Source: Bradyrhizobium erythrophlei (GTDB taxonomy: Bacteria > Pseudomonadota > Alphaproteobacteria > Rhizobiales > Xanthobacteraceae). From it: a stretch of 64,000 nt of DNA. The DNA is taken from NCBI GenBank assembly GCA_900129675.1, contig FSRD01000001.1:2097501-2161500 (forward strand), read 5' to 3'. The position numbers and the translations under genes were made by a program. The notes below the pieces were generated by a model. The model saw only the letters and a program-made list of their open reading frames with translations, was not told the origin of the DNA and did not search any database. Below, piece after piece: positions 48,130 through 56,562 of this stretch; positions within the stretch are counted from its first letter, which is position 1, and every line of letters starts with the position of its first letter.

Positions 48130-49383
48130 TCACACCTGATCGAGCCCGTAGAGCGTGTGCAAGGTGCGCACCGCCAGTTCGGTGTAGGCGGCGTCGATCA
48201 GCACGGAAAACTTGATCTCGGAGGTGGTGATGGCGCGGATATTGATATTGCGCGCGGCCAGCGCCGTGAACGCCTGTGCCGCGACGCCGGCATGGCTGCG
48301 CATGCCGCTGCCGATCACCGAGACCTTTGCGACATCGGTGGCGCTGTCGAGCCGCGCATAGCCTATTCTGCTCTTGGACGCCGTAATGGTGTCGCGGGCG
48401 CGGTTATAGTCGGAAGCCGGCACCGTGAAGGTGAGGTCGGTGGTCTTGCCGTCCTCCGAGACGTTCTGCACGATCATGTCGACGTTGATATTGGCTTCCG
48501 CGAGCGGCCCGAAGATCGAAGCGGCGACGCCCGGCTTGTCCTCGATCTGGCGCACCGAAATCTGGGCTTCGTCCTTGGAGAAGGCGATGCCGGTGACGAC
48601 GTGGCTTTCCATGATTTCCTCCTCGCTGCAGATCAGCGTGCCCGGCGGCGTGCCGTGCGGGTCGATATCTTCGGGCTTGTCGAAGCTGGAACGGACGAAC
48701 ACCGGCATATTGTGGACCATGCCGAGTTCCACCGAACGCACCTGCAGCACCTTGGCGCCCTGGGAAGCCAGTTCCAGCATGTCCTCGAATGCGATCTTGT
48801 CGAGCCGCCGCGCCTTCGGCACCACGCGCGGGTCGGTCGTGTAGACGCCGTCGACATCGGTATAGATATCGCAGCGGTCGGCATGGATGGCGGCGGCAAT
48901 CGCGACCGCCGAGGTGTCGGAACCGCCGCGCCCGAGCGTGGTGATCCGGTTGGTCCGCGGATTGATGCCCTGGAAGCCGGCAATCACCGCGACCTCCTTG
49001 CGATCCTTGAAGCGCTTGACGATCTCGGAGCCGTCGATCTCCAAAATCCGCGCCGAGGCGTGGGCGTCGGAGGTCCGAATCGGGATTTGCCAGCCCTGCC
49101 AGGAGCGGGCCTGGATGCCGATGGCCTGCAGCGCGATCGCCAGCAGGCCGGAGGTGACCTGTTCGCCGGAGGCGACCACGGCGTCGTATTCGCGGGCGTC
49201 GTGCATCGGCGACGCGTCGCGGGACCATTCCACCAGCTCGTTGGTCTTGCCGGACATCGCCGACACCACCACGGCTACGTCATGGCCGGCGTCGACTTCG
49301 CGCTTCACATGGCGCGCGACGTTGCGGATTCGATCGATATTAGCGACGGACGTACCGCCGAATTTCATCACGAGGCGGCCCAT
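48130..49383 (-). CDS. lysC: Aspartate kinase
   Basis: First step from aspartate toward lysine, methionine and threonine. The 417 residues open MGRLVMKFGGTSVANIDRIR, the nucleotide and Asp-binding K-F-G-G-T-S signature; two ACT domains at the C-terminus (about 265-417) bind lysine or threonine for feedback control. The frame is open 79 codons upstream of this ATG, but only this start matches the family. It is divergent from a PH-domain gene. Confidence 0.96.
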   Translation of the reverse strand: MGRLVMKFGGTSVANIDRIRNVARHVKREVDAGHDVAVVVSAMSGKTNELVEWSRDASPMHDAREYDAVVASGEQVTSGLLAIALQAIGIQARSWQGWQIPIRTSDAHASARILEIDGSEIVKRFKDRKEVAVIAGFQGINPRTNRITTLGRGGSDTSAVAIAAAIHADRCDIYTDVDGVYTTDPRVVPKARRLDKIAFEDMLELASQGAKVLQVRSVELGMVHNMPVFVRSSFDKPEDIDPHGTPPGTLICSEEEIMESHVVTGIAFSKDEAQISVRQIEDKPGVAASIFGPLAEANINVDMIVQNVSEDGKTTDLTFTVPASDYNRARDTITASKSRIGYARLDSATDVAKVSVIGSGMRSHAGVAAQAFTALAARNINIRAITTSEIKFSVLIDAAYTELAVRTLHTLYGLDQV

Positions 49384-49556
49384 GACGACGCGTGCATTCC
49401 CTGCGAGGATAAGTAAGGTAACCCGCGCGGAAACTCGAGCGCCCGGGGCGAAAGCGGCGTATACATAGCGGCGCGGTCGGGGGCAAGCAACCGGGTTCAT
49501 TTTCACCCGGAAATGGCGCAAATTGCTATGGTAGCAGGTTAATTCAGGGCAGGCGC

Positions 49557-50024
49557 ATGGGGCGGTATATCGACGAAATCCTCCAGCCCGGCGAAAAGGT
49601 GCTGTATTCGACCAATGCACACTGGATGTTCTATTTGCCGGCGATCGCGGCCTGGATCGTGGCCCTGATCCTGCTCATCCTGTCCCGCGCGACGACGACC
49701 GAGGGCGTCGCCTTGTTGTGCCTGTCCGCCGCGGCCGTGGTGGCGATCGCCGCGCTGTACTGGAGCGTCAAAGCCTGGTTCCATCGCTGGACCACCGAGA
49801 CCGACGTCACCAATCTGCGCGTGATCCACAAGACCGGTTTCATCACACGGAAGACATTCGAGATGAGCCTCGACAAGGTCGAGAGCGTCGACGTCAACCA
49901 GAGCATTCTGGGCCGCATCCTGAACTACGGCGACGTCACCATCCTTGGGGTCGGCGAGGGCAAGCAAACCATCTCGAGCATTGCCTCGCCGCTGGCGTTC
50001 CGCAATTCCATCACCGCGCGATAG
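49557..50024 (+). CDS. Bacterial PH-domain membrane protein (YdbS-like)
   Basis: A 155-residue protein with two adjacent helices (about residues 23-41 and 47-67) and a C-terminal bPH_2 domain (TTETDVTNLRVIHKTGFITR, LDKVESVDVNQSILGRIL, YGDVTILG). The family is of unknown function and probably membrane-associated. It precedes ubiG by 18 bases, so the two are probably one transcript. Confidence 0.88.
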   Translation: MGRYIDEILQPGEKVLYSTNAHWMFYLPAIAAWIVALILLILSRATTTEGVALLCLSAAAVVAIAALYWSVKAWFHRWTTETDVTNLRVIHKTGFITRKTFEMSLDKVESVDVNQSILGRILNYGDVTILGVGEGKQTISSIASPLAFRNSITAR

Positions 50025-50042
50025 GGAGCAGCGCGCAAACCC

Positions 50043-50813
50043 ATGGCCATCCAACAAAATTCTCCCGCCAACATGTCAGGCGCGTCCACCAGCACCGTCG
50101 ACCCCGCCGAAGTCGCGAAATTTTCAAAACTGTCGGACGAGTGGTGGGATCCCCGCGGCAAGATGGCGCCGCTGCACAAGATCAATCCGCTGCGGCTGAC
50201 CTATATCCGCGATGCGGCCTGCCGCAAGTTCGAGCGCAACGTCAAAAGCCTGAACTGCCTGTCCGGCCTGCGCATGCTCGATATCGGCTGCGGCGCCGGC
50301 CTGTTGTGCGAACCGTTCACCCGGCTGGGTGCTCAGGTGATCGGTATCGATCCGTCCGCCACCAATATCGCGGCGGCAAAGCTGCATGCCGACAAGGGCC
50401 ATCTGTCGATCGACTATCGCTGCACCACGGCGGAAGAGATGGATGTGCGTGAACGCTTCGACATCGTATTGGCGATGGAAGTGGTCGAGCACGTCACCGA
50501 TGTCGGCGTGTTCCTCAACCGCTGCACGGCGATGCTCAAGCCGGGCGGGATGATGGTGATCTCGACGCTCAACCGCAACTGGAAGAGCTTTGCGCTGGCG
50601 ATCGTCGGCGCCGAATACGTGCTGCGCTGGCTGCCGCGCGGCACCCATCAATGGGACAAGTTCGTCACCCCCGATGAACTCGCCCAGCATCTGGCTGACA
50701 ACAAGCTCACCATCACCGAGCAGGCCGGCGTGGTCTACAACCCGCTCGCCGACAAATGGAATATCTCGTCGGACATGGACGTGAATTACATGGTGGTGGC
50801 GGAGGGGGTTTAG
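50043..50813 (+). CDS. ubiG: Ubiquinone biosynthesis O-methyltransferase
   Basis: UbiG methylates both hydroxyl positions on the ubiquinone ring precursor. The 256 residues have the family start EVAKFSKLSDEWWDPRGKM, SAM motif MLDIGCGAGLLCEP, and LPRGTHQWDKFVTPDEL, the UbiG-specific segment. It lies at the inner membrane surface. The isoprenoid tail it acts on derives from ispG and ispA products in the same window. Confidence 0.96.
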   Translation: MAIQQNSPANMSGASTSTVDPAEVAKFSKLSDEWWDPRGKMAPLHKINPLRLTYIRDAACRKFERNVKSLNCLSGLRMLDIGCGAGLLCEPFTRLGAQVIGIDPSATNIAAAKLHADKGHLSIDYRCTTAEEMDVRERFDIVLAMEVVEHVTDVGVFLNRCTAMLKPGGMMVISTLNRNWKSFALAIVGAEYVLRWLPRGTHQWDKFVTPDELAQHLADNKLTITEQAGVVYNPLADKWNISSDMDVNYMVVAEGV

Positions 50814-50819
50814 GTTTCT

Positions 50820-50857
50820 GTCGTCCCTGCGAAAGCATTTCCGAAAGCAGGGACGAC
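50820..50857. repeat. Minimal family B hairpin
   Basis: gtcgtccctgc and gcagggacgac are perfect 11-base arms around a 16-base loop that itself repeats gaaagca/gaaagc. It lies 7 bases after ubiG and may act as its transcript end. Confidence 0.8.
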
Positions 50858-50964
50858 GAGAGATTTTGGCGTAATCGCAATCCTGTCATGCGCCGATCAG
50901 GTTGACCGCATGCCTCGCGCCCGGCACGGTGGCCGCCATTTTAGCCGGCAACGAATCCCCGCAC

Positions 50965-51864
50965 ATGTTCAGCATCGCCTCGCTCTGGATTCCCTTCACC
51001 ATTACTGCTGCGCTCGGCCAGGTCGCGCGCAATGCGATGCAGCGGTCGCTGACGCGGCCGCTCGGCACCTGGGGCGCGACCAATATCCGCTTCCTGTTCG
51101 GGTTTCCGTTCTCGATTTTGTTCTTTGCGGCCGTGGTCGCCGTGACCGGCGACCATGTGCCATGGCCGACGGCTCAGTTCTGGCCATGGTTGCTGCTCGG
51201 CGCGCTCACCCAGATCACCGCCACCGGCATGATGCTGCTCGCCATGAACGACCGTTCGTTCGTGGTGACGACGGCTTACCTCAAGACCGAAGCGATCCAG
51301 ACCGCGATCTTCGGTTTCGTTTTCCTCGGCGATCATCTGACCTGGCTCAAGGTGATCGCGATCCTGATCGCGACGGCCGGCGTGGTCATTGCTGCGCTCC
51401 GGCCGGCTGCCGGGAAGGGCTTTGCGGATTTGAAGCCGACGCTGCTCGGCCTTGGCGCCGCCGCGTCGTTCGCGTTGTCGGCGGTGGGCTTTCGCGGTGC
51501 TGTTATCGTGGTGCCCGGCGTGTCGTTCGTGACGGCGGCGTCCTACACGCTGGTGTTCGGGCTGTTCGTGCAGACGCTGGTGCTGACGGTCTATCTGCTG
51601 TTTCGTGCGCCCGACGTGCTCAGGAAAATTCTCGGATTGTGGAGGCCCTCGATGCTCGCGGGCTTCATGGGCGCGTTCGCATCGCAGTTCTGGTTCCTGG
51701 CGTTCGCGCTGACCGCCGCTGCCAACGTCCGCACGCTGGCGCTGGTCGAAGTATTGTTCGCGCAGGGCGTGGCGTATTATTCGTTCAAACAGCCGCTGTC
51801 GGTGCGGGAGCTTGCCGGCATCGTGCTGATCGTGATCGGCGTGGCGCTATTGGTCGCGGTTTAG
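50965..51864 (+). CDS. EamA-family transporter whose stop codon lies in a repeat
   Basis: A 299-residue ten-helix drug/metabolite transporter starting MFSIASLWIPFTITAALGQV. Each half ends in the usual EamA pattern (FVFLGDHLTWLKVIAILIAT in repeat one). The stop TAG at 51862-51864 is the first three bases of a family C repeat, so the natural C-terminus may have been changed when the element arrived. The substrate is unknown. A TTG at 50902 could extend the N-terminus, but no ribosome-binding site supports it. Confidence 0.82.
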   Translation: MFSIASLWIPFTITAALGQVARNAMQRSLTRPLGTWGATNIRFLFGFPFSILFFAAVVAVTGDHVPWPTAQFWPWLLLGALTQITATGMMLLAMNDRSFVVTTAYLKTEAIQTAIFGFVFLGDHLTWLKVIAILIATAGVVIAALRPAAGKGFADLKPTLLGLGAAASFALSAVGFRGAVIVVPGVSFVTAASYTLVFGLFVQTLVLTVYLLFRAPDVLRKILGLWRPSMLAGFMGAFASQFWFLAFALTAAANVRTLALVEVLFAQGVAYYSFKQPLSVRELAGIVLIVIGVALLVAV

Positions 51865-51963
51865 AGCGTTTTCGAGCGAAGTGGATACCGGTTCGCGTGA
51901 AGAAAACGCGTCAAAACAAGAATCTAGCGCTTCGGTTCTGATGCAATCAGAACCGAGGCTCTA
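51862..51963. repeat. Family C repeat element (copy 2)
   Basis: Bounded by tagagc and gctcta, with the same gcgaagtggataccggttcg core and a right-hand hairpin cggttctgat-gc-aatcagaaccg. It spans the whole gap between two convergent transporter genes. Confidence 0.9.
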
Positions 51964-51964
51964 G

Positions 51965-52405
51965 TCAACGCTTGAAAGCGATCAGCACGGCGCCCGCGGC
52001 GATCAGCGCGATGCCGAGCCAGCCGTTCAGCGACGGCCGTTCGCCCAGAAACACCACGCCGAACAGCGCCACCAGCACCACGCTCAATTTGTCGATCGGC
52101 GCCACCAGCGTGGCCGGGCCGAGTTTTAGCGCGCGGAAATAGCAGATCCAGGAGGCGCCGGTGCCGAGGCCCGACAGCACCAGGAAGATCCAGCTCCTGG
52201 TCGAGATCGGTCCGAACCGATTGAACTGGCCGGTCGCGAACAGGATCAGCGCCAGGCTGAACAGCACGACGACGGTGCGGATCAGGGTGGCGAGATCGGA
52301 ATTGATGTCCTCGACGCCGATCTTGGCGAAGATCGCGGTCAGCGCCGCGAAAGCGGCAGAGAGCAGCGCCCAGACCAGCCAGGAAGGAAGCGTCTCCGCG
52401 CTCAT
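51965..52405 (-). CDS. Half-size EamA transporter (five helices)
   Basis: One EamA repeat only: 146 residues with five helices, beginning LPSWLVWALLSAAFAALTAIF and ending in the typical GWLGIALIAAGAVLIAFKR. Such half-size members act as dimers, like small multidrug resistance proteins. It has the AFAKIGVEDINSDLATLIRT segment usual for this group. It converges with a full-length EamA gene, its own stop one base beyond a family C repeat. AGGATA precedes the ATG at 52405. Confidence 0.85.
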   Translation of the reverse strand: MSAETLPSWLVWALLSAAFAALTAIFAKIGVEDINSDLATLIRTVVVLFSLALILFATGQFNRFGPISTRSWIFLVLSGLGTGASWICYFRALKLGPATLVAPIDKLSVVLVALFGVVFLGERPSLNGWLGIALIAAGAVLIAFKR

Positions 52406-52430
52406 GAGGTATCCTTCAAACGACACCGCG

Positions 52431-52548
52431 CGTCATTGCGAGGAGCGAAGCGACGAAGCAATCCATACCTTCTTTGCGGATAAATGGATTGCTTCGCGGA
52501 GTTTACCATCGGGCGCGCATTCGCGCGACCCGGTGGCTCGCAATGACG
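52431..52548. repeat. Family A nested inverted-repeat element (copy 5)
   Basis: Full copy with outer cgtcattgcgag / ctcgcaatgacg and inner gaagcaatccat / atggattgcttc arms, between two minus-strand genes. Confidence 0.9.
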
Positions 52549-52574
52549 TGGAGCCGCCAGCTACCGTTAACGGA

Positions 52575-53054
52575 TCAATTTCTATCGTCCGGCAGTACCG
52601 GCAGCGGCGACACCTCGACGCCTTCGTCGATCAGCGCGCGCGCTTCGTCCGGCGAAGCTTCGCCGTAGATCGGGCGGTGCTCGATATCGCCATAATGCAT
52701 CTTGCGCGCTTCGTTGGGGAAGCGCTCGCCGACATTGTCGGCGTTTTTCACGATGTGATCGCGCAACTCCTTGATCTTGGCGCGCAGCTCGCGCTCCTGC
52801 GCCATCAACAGCGGCGTCGATCCCGGCGCCGCTACCTCTGTGGCTGCAACATCGGCAGGCGTAGCGGGAGCGGCGCTTTCGCGGCCTTTCTTGCTCACGA
52901 TCTGCGGGGCCATGATGGCCCGCTCGACCTTGGCCGAACCGCAGGCCGGGCAGTTCACCAGTTTGCGCTTTTCCTGGGCTTCATAGGCCGAGGAACTCTG
53001 AAACCAGCTCTCGAACGTATGGCCGCGCTCACAGCGCAGGTTATAGCGGATCAT
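52575..53054 (-). CDS. DUF1178 zinc-ribbon-like protein
   Basis: A 159-residue protein with two cysteine pieces, MIRYNLRCERGHTFESWF and LVNCPACGSAKVERAIMAP, likely a zinc ribbon at the N-terminus, then a coiled-coil segment (AQERELRAKIKELRDHI) and the conserved FPNEARKMHYGDIEHRPIYG motif. The function is unknown. It overlaps the nitrilase gene by four bases (ATGA), the last of a coupled trio grxC-nit-DUF1178. Confidence 0.93.
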   Translation of the reverse strand: MIRYNLRCERGHTFESWFQSSSAYEAQEKRKLVNCPACGSAKVERAIMAPQIVSKKGRESAAPATPADVAATEVAAPGSTPLLMAQERELRAKIKELRDHIVKNADNVGERFPNEARKMHYGDIEHRPIYGEASPDEARALIDEGVEVSPLPVLPDDRN

Positions 53055-53929
53055 GCCGATCCCCGGACGAGATGCAGATGTTCGGGACCGGCCTTGGGGT
53101 CGGCGATGCCGAAGCGCCGGCCGTGCTGCAGCGACGGCACGGCTTTGCGCGCCGTCTCGACCTTGGTGGGATCGATCCTGGCGAGGAAAACCCCGGGCTC
53201 GACGCCGCCCTCGGCCAGCACGACGCCCCAGGGGTCCACGATCAGCGAATGGCCAAACGTTTCGCGCTTGTTCTCGTGCATGCCGGCCTGGGCGGCCGCG
53301 AACACGAAACAGCCGGTCTCGATGGCGCGGGCGCGCAACAGCGTATGCCAATGCGCCTCGCCGGTCTTGCGGGTGAAGGCGGAGGGCACCGTGAGGTACG
53401 ACGCGCCGCTTTCGGCGAGCGCGCGATAGAGCGCGGGAAAGCGCACGTCATAGCAGATCGTGAGCCCGATCCGGCCCCACGGCAGGTCCGATATCACGGC
53501 GGTTTCGCCCGGCTGGTAATTGGCGGACTCGCGATAGCTCTCGCCGCCGGGCAGATCGATGTCGAACATGTGGATCTTGTCGTAGCAGGCAAGCAAATTG
53601 CCGTCAGGTCCGATCAGGAACGAGCGGTTGACGGCGCGCTCCGGCGAAAAGCGCAGCGCCAGCGAACCGATATGGAGATGGATCTTCAGTTCGGCCGCAA
53701 GCGCGCGATAGGCCTTCAGCGACTTGTCGTCCTCTTCGGACGCGAGATGTTCGAACAGCGCCTTGCGGTTCGACTGCATCATGTTGCTCACCTCGGGGGT
53801 GAGCACATAATCGGCGCCTTGTGCCGCCGCCTCGCGGATCAATGTTGTTCCCTGCTCGAGGCTGGGCTCGGGCAACAACCCGGTGCGCATCTGCACCATC
53901 GCGGCGGTAAAAGTGTTGTCAGTGCTCAT
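53051..53929 (-). CDS. Carbon-nitrogen hydrolase (Nit1/Nit2-type omega-amidase)
   Basis: A nitrilase-superfamily amidase of 292 residues with the full catalytic triad Glu46 (TPEVSN), Lys118 (YDKIHMFDID) and Cys159 (TICYDVRFP). The closest family is Nit1/Nit2, which hydrolyse deaminated glutathione or alpha-ketoglutaramate. Standing directly downstream of glutaredoxin grxC fits repair of damaged glutathione. Four-base ATGA overlaps tie it to grxC upstream and DUF1178 downstream. Confidence 0.93.
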   Translation of the reverse strand: MSTDNTFTAAMVQMRTGLLPEPSLEQGTTLIREAAAQGADYVLTPEVSNMMQSNRKALFEHLASEEDDKSLKAYRALAAELKIHLHIGSLALRFSPERAVNRSFLIGPDGNLLACYDKIHMFDIDLPGGESYRESANYQPGETAVISDLPWGRIGLTICYDVRFPALYRALAESGASYLTVPSAFTRKTGEAHWHTLLRARAIETGCFVFAAAQAGMHENKRETFGHSLIVDPWGVVLAEGGVEPGVFLARIDPTKVETARKAVPSLQHGRRFGIADPKAGPEHLHLVRGSA

Positions 53930-54198
53930 AAGCCGGCCTTTTCGCCCGCCAGCAGCCCATCGAGCCTGCCCTCGCGGTCCAGGGCGTAAAGCTCGTCGCA
54001 GCCGCCGACATGGGTGGCGCCGATGAAGATCTGCGGAAAGGTCGAGCCGGCGCCGGCGCGATCCCACATCTGCTGTCGAAGTGTCGGGTCGGTGGCGACA
54101 TTGAACTCGGTGAATGCGGCATTCTTGCGCGTCAGCAGCGATTTGGCGGCGGTGCAATAGCCGCAGCCCGGACGGGTAAAGATTTCAATGGCGGTCAT
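53926..54198 (-). CDS. grxC: Glutaredoxin 3
   Basis: A 90-residue glutathione-dependent thiol-disulfide exchanger. The active site is Cys12-Gly-Tyr-Cys15 (RPGCGYCTAAK), one residue different from the common CPYC. The GSH-binding TFPQIFIGATHVGGCDEL follows. It is the first of three overlapping genes; comF lies upstream by 28 bases on the same strand. Confidence 0.96.
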   Translation of the reverse strand: MTAIEIFTRPGCGYCTAAKSLLTRKNAAFTEFNVATDPTLRQQMWDRAGAGSTFPQIFIGATHVGGCDELYALDREGRLDGLLAGEKAGL

Positions 54199-54226
54199 GA
54201 CGCGCTCTGTTGTTGAGGGTTGCCAA

Positions 54227-55033
54227 TTATATGGGAGCTTTATGGGTGTCCACAACCCGCGCGAATACCAGCACGTCGACTGCGGCGGCCTTGGCGCGCA
54301 ACAAGGCGCGCGCGCAGGCATCTACCGTGGCACCGGTGGTCAGGACGTCATCGACCAGGATCACCCGGCGGCCGGCAATGTCGGCGCTCCGGTCGCTGGC
54401 GACCTTGAACGCGCCCTGGACGTTGCTGGCGCGCTGCGACCGCGACAGGCCGATCTGCTGCTCGGTGGCCCGGACGCGGCGGAGCGCTTCGGAGGCCAGT
54501 TTCACGCCGCTTTGCCTGGAAATGATGCGCGCCAGTGCACCGGACTGGTTGTAGCGGCGGCTCCAGCCGCGCCGCCAATGCAGGGGAACCGGGACCAGTA
54601 TGTCGGCTTCGCCGAGTAATTCCTGACCCGCCCGCGCCATCCAGCGGCCCATCGCGGGCGCCAGATCGGTGCGGTCCTGGTATTTCAGCGCATGCACCAG
54701 CGTGCGCGCGACATCGTCGTAGCGCACGGCGGCGCGGGCGCGCGCATAGGCCGGCGGATTGGCGATCGCTTCCATCGACAATAATTCGGGGCCGGGATCG
54801 TAGACAAAGGGAATGCCGAGCCGCGGACAAAACGGCGGCGCGATGAACGACAATTTTGCCCAGCATTCGGCGCAGACGCCTTCGCCGTCGACCGGCTCGC
54901 GGCAGGCTACGCACAGCGTCGGCAGCGCGATGTCGAGCGCCAGCCGCGCCGTGTGTGCCCACACACCGCGGGCGGCGTTCAACGCGCCGCGCAAATGGCC
55001 GGTAATGGAGCGTGGTGATGCCTCGGCGTCCAT
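54227..55033 (-). CDS. comF: ComF-family phosphoribosyltransferase-like protein
   Basis: A 268-residue ComF homologue: an N-terminal four-cysteine zinc site (CVACREPVDGEGVCAECW), then a type I phosphoribosyltransferase domain with VILVDDVLTTGAT. In naturally competent bacteria ComF is needed for DNA uptake; in this group its role is unclear. It is divergent from the methyltransferase gene, as is usual in alphaproteobacteria. Confidence 0.92.
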   Translation of the reverse strand: MDAEASPRSITGHLRGALNAARGVWAHTARLALDIALPTLCVACREPVDGEGVCAECWAKLSFIAPPFCPRLGIPFVYDPGPELLSMEAIANPPAYARARAAVRYDDVARTLVHALKYQDRTDLAPAMGRWMARAGQELLGEADILVPVPLHWRRGWSRRYNQSGALARIISRQSGVKLASEALRRVRATEQQIGLSRSQRASNVQGAFKVASDRSADIAGRRVILVDDVLTTGATVDACARALLRAKAAAVDVLVFARVVDTHKAPI

Positions 55034-55111
55034 GGGCGAAGGCTAACGCCGGAGAGCGCGATGCTCAAGCACCGGATTGCCAGATGTTGCGGGATCGGAG
55101 TACCAACCGGC

Positions 55112-55954
55112 ATGGCTGCAAACCCCAACGCCGCGCCGATGCTGTTCGACCGCGCCTTGCTGCGCGCACGGCAGGCGCGCGCGCAGTGCGGCGCGCCTGC
55201 GACATTCCTGCTCGACCGCGTCACCGAGGATATGGTCGAGCGGTTGCAGGCGGTGACGCGGAATTTTTCTGATGTCGCGGATGTCTGGACGCCGGGCGCG
55301 GCGCTGCAGGAATTGCTGCGCTCCCGGTTCAAGTCGATCGCCCATGTCGGGCTGGGAGATTCCGAGACCCTCCCGCTGCAGCCGGAATCGCTCGACCTCG
55401 TCGTCTCCGCATTGGCCTTCCAGTTCGTCAACGATCTGCCGGGCGTGCTGGCGCAAATCCGCCGCGCGCTGAAACCCGACGGGCTGCTGCTGGCGGCGAT
55501 GATCGGCGGCGATACGCTGACCGAGCTCCGGCAGGCCTTTGCGCAAGCCGAGGCCGAATGCGAAGGCGGGGTGTCGCCGCGCGTGGCACCGTTCGCCGAT
55601 CTGCGCGATGCAGGCAGCCTGCTGCAGCGCGCCGGCTTTGCACTGCCGGTCACCGACGTCGATCGCACGGTGGTGCGTTACGACAACGCCTTCGTGCTGA
55701 TGGAAGACCTGAGACGGATGGGCGCGACCAATGTCATGATCGAGCGGCGGCGGACGCCGACCCGACCCACCACCATGTTGCGGATGTCGCAGATCTACGC
55801 CAACCAATTTTCCGATCCTGACGGCCGCATCCGCGCCACCTTCGACGTGATCTGGCTGTCCGGCTGGGCGCCGCACGAAAGTCAGCAGCAGCCGCTGCGG
55901 CCGGGTTCGGCGAAAGCGAGCCTGGAAGCGGCGGTGAGGAAGCCGAAGCCGTAG
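55112..55954 (+). CDS. NDUFAF5-like SAM-dependent methyltransferase family protein
   Basis: A 280-residue class I methyltransferase relative, similar to mitochondrial NDUFAF5 and to BioC. Segments LFDRALLRARQARAQCGAPA, FLLDRVTEDMVERL and the post-I ALAFQFVNDLPGVLAQIRRAL are typical. The glycine-rich SAM loop is poorly formed, as in NDUFAF5, which is an arginine hydroxylase for a complex I subunit. A role in complex I assembly is inferred. The ATG at 55112 fits; an upstream start at 55061 is possible. Confidence 0.85.
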   Translation: MAANPNAAPMLFDRALLRARQARAQCGAPATFLLDRVTEDMVERLQAVTRNFSDVADVWTPGAALQELLRSRFKSIAHVGLGDSETLPLQPESLDLVVSALAFQFVNDLPGVLAQIRRALKPDGLLLAAMIGGDTLTELRQAFAQAEAECEGGVSPRVAPFADLRDAGSLLQRAGFALPVTDVDRTVVRYDNAFVLMEDLRRMGATNVMIERRRTPTRPTTMLRMSQIYANQFSDPDGRIRATFDVIWLSGWAPHESQQQPLRPGSAKASLEAAVRKPKP

Positions 55955-55988
55955 TATCCGTGTCCCGGACGCGGTGCAGCGTCCAAGT

Positions 55989-56118
55989 CGTCATTGCGGG
56001 GCAAAGCCGTCCGAAGGACGGCGTCGCTTCCGCTCGCCTATGACCCGGCAATCCATCTGCTTCGTGAAAACTCTTTCGAAGATGGATGGATCCGCGGGTC
56101 AAGCCCGCGCATGACGAC
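55989..56118. repeat. Composite repeat element related to families A and B
   Basis: Begins cgtcattgcggggc and ends gcccgcgcatgacgac. Interior ccggcaatccatctgcttcg and ggatggatccgcggg echo the family A inner arms in altered form. It lies in the gap between the convergent methyltransferase and mutT genes. Confidence 0.65.
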
Positions 56119-56136
56119 AATCTATGTTGCGCTCCG

Positions 56137-56547
56137 TCACATCAGCAAATCGATCAAATGCGGGATCAGCGGGATGTCCGCCGGCGGCATCTTGTAGTCG
56201 CGCAGTTTGTTGGCGCGGACCCAGGCCAGTTGCTGGCCTTCGCGCGCGGTCACCTGGCCTTCCCAGCGCCGGCAGATATAGAGCGGCATCAGTAGATGAA
56301 AACTGTCATAGGCATGGCTGGCGAAGGTCAGCGGCGCCAGGCACGGCTCGCTGACGGTGATGCCAATCTCCTCGTGCAGTTCGCGGATCAGCGTTTGCTC
56401 GGGCCGCTCGCCGGGCTCGAGCTTCCCACCGGGAAATTCCCACATGCCTGCCAGCGCCTTGCCTTCCGGGCGCTGCGCGATCAGCACCCGCTTGTCGGCA
56501 TCGACCAGCGCGCAGGCGACCACGAGGGTGAGTTTGATGTCAGCCAT
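56137..56547 (-). CDS. mutT: MutT-type NUDIX hydrolase (8-oxo-dGTP diphosphatase)
   Basis: Removes oxidised guanine nucleotides from the pool so they are not built into DNA. The 136 residues contain a perfect NUDIX box, GGKLEPGERPEQTLIRELHEE followed by IG, and the LAGMWEFPGGK segment seen in MutT. It follows argJ on the same strand (16-base gap). Confidence 0.93.
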   Translation of the reverse strand: MADIKLTLVVACALVDADKRVLIAQRPEGKALAGMWEFPGGKLEPGERPEQTLIRELHEEIGITVSEPCLAPLTFASHAYDSFHLLMPLYICRRWEGQVTAREGQQLAWVRANKLRDYKMPPADIPLIPHLIDLLM

Positions 56548-56562
56548 GCGCCGATGTTTCGC

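Noticed and set aside
54348..54962. Alternative minus-strand frame within comF
   Set aside because: Out-of-frame reading of comF; no motif, no start signal.
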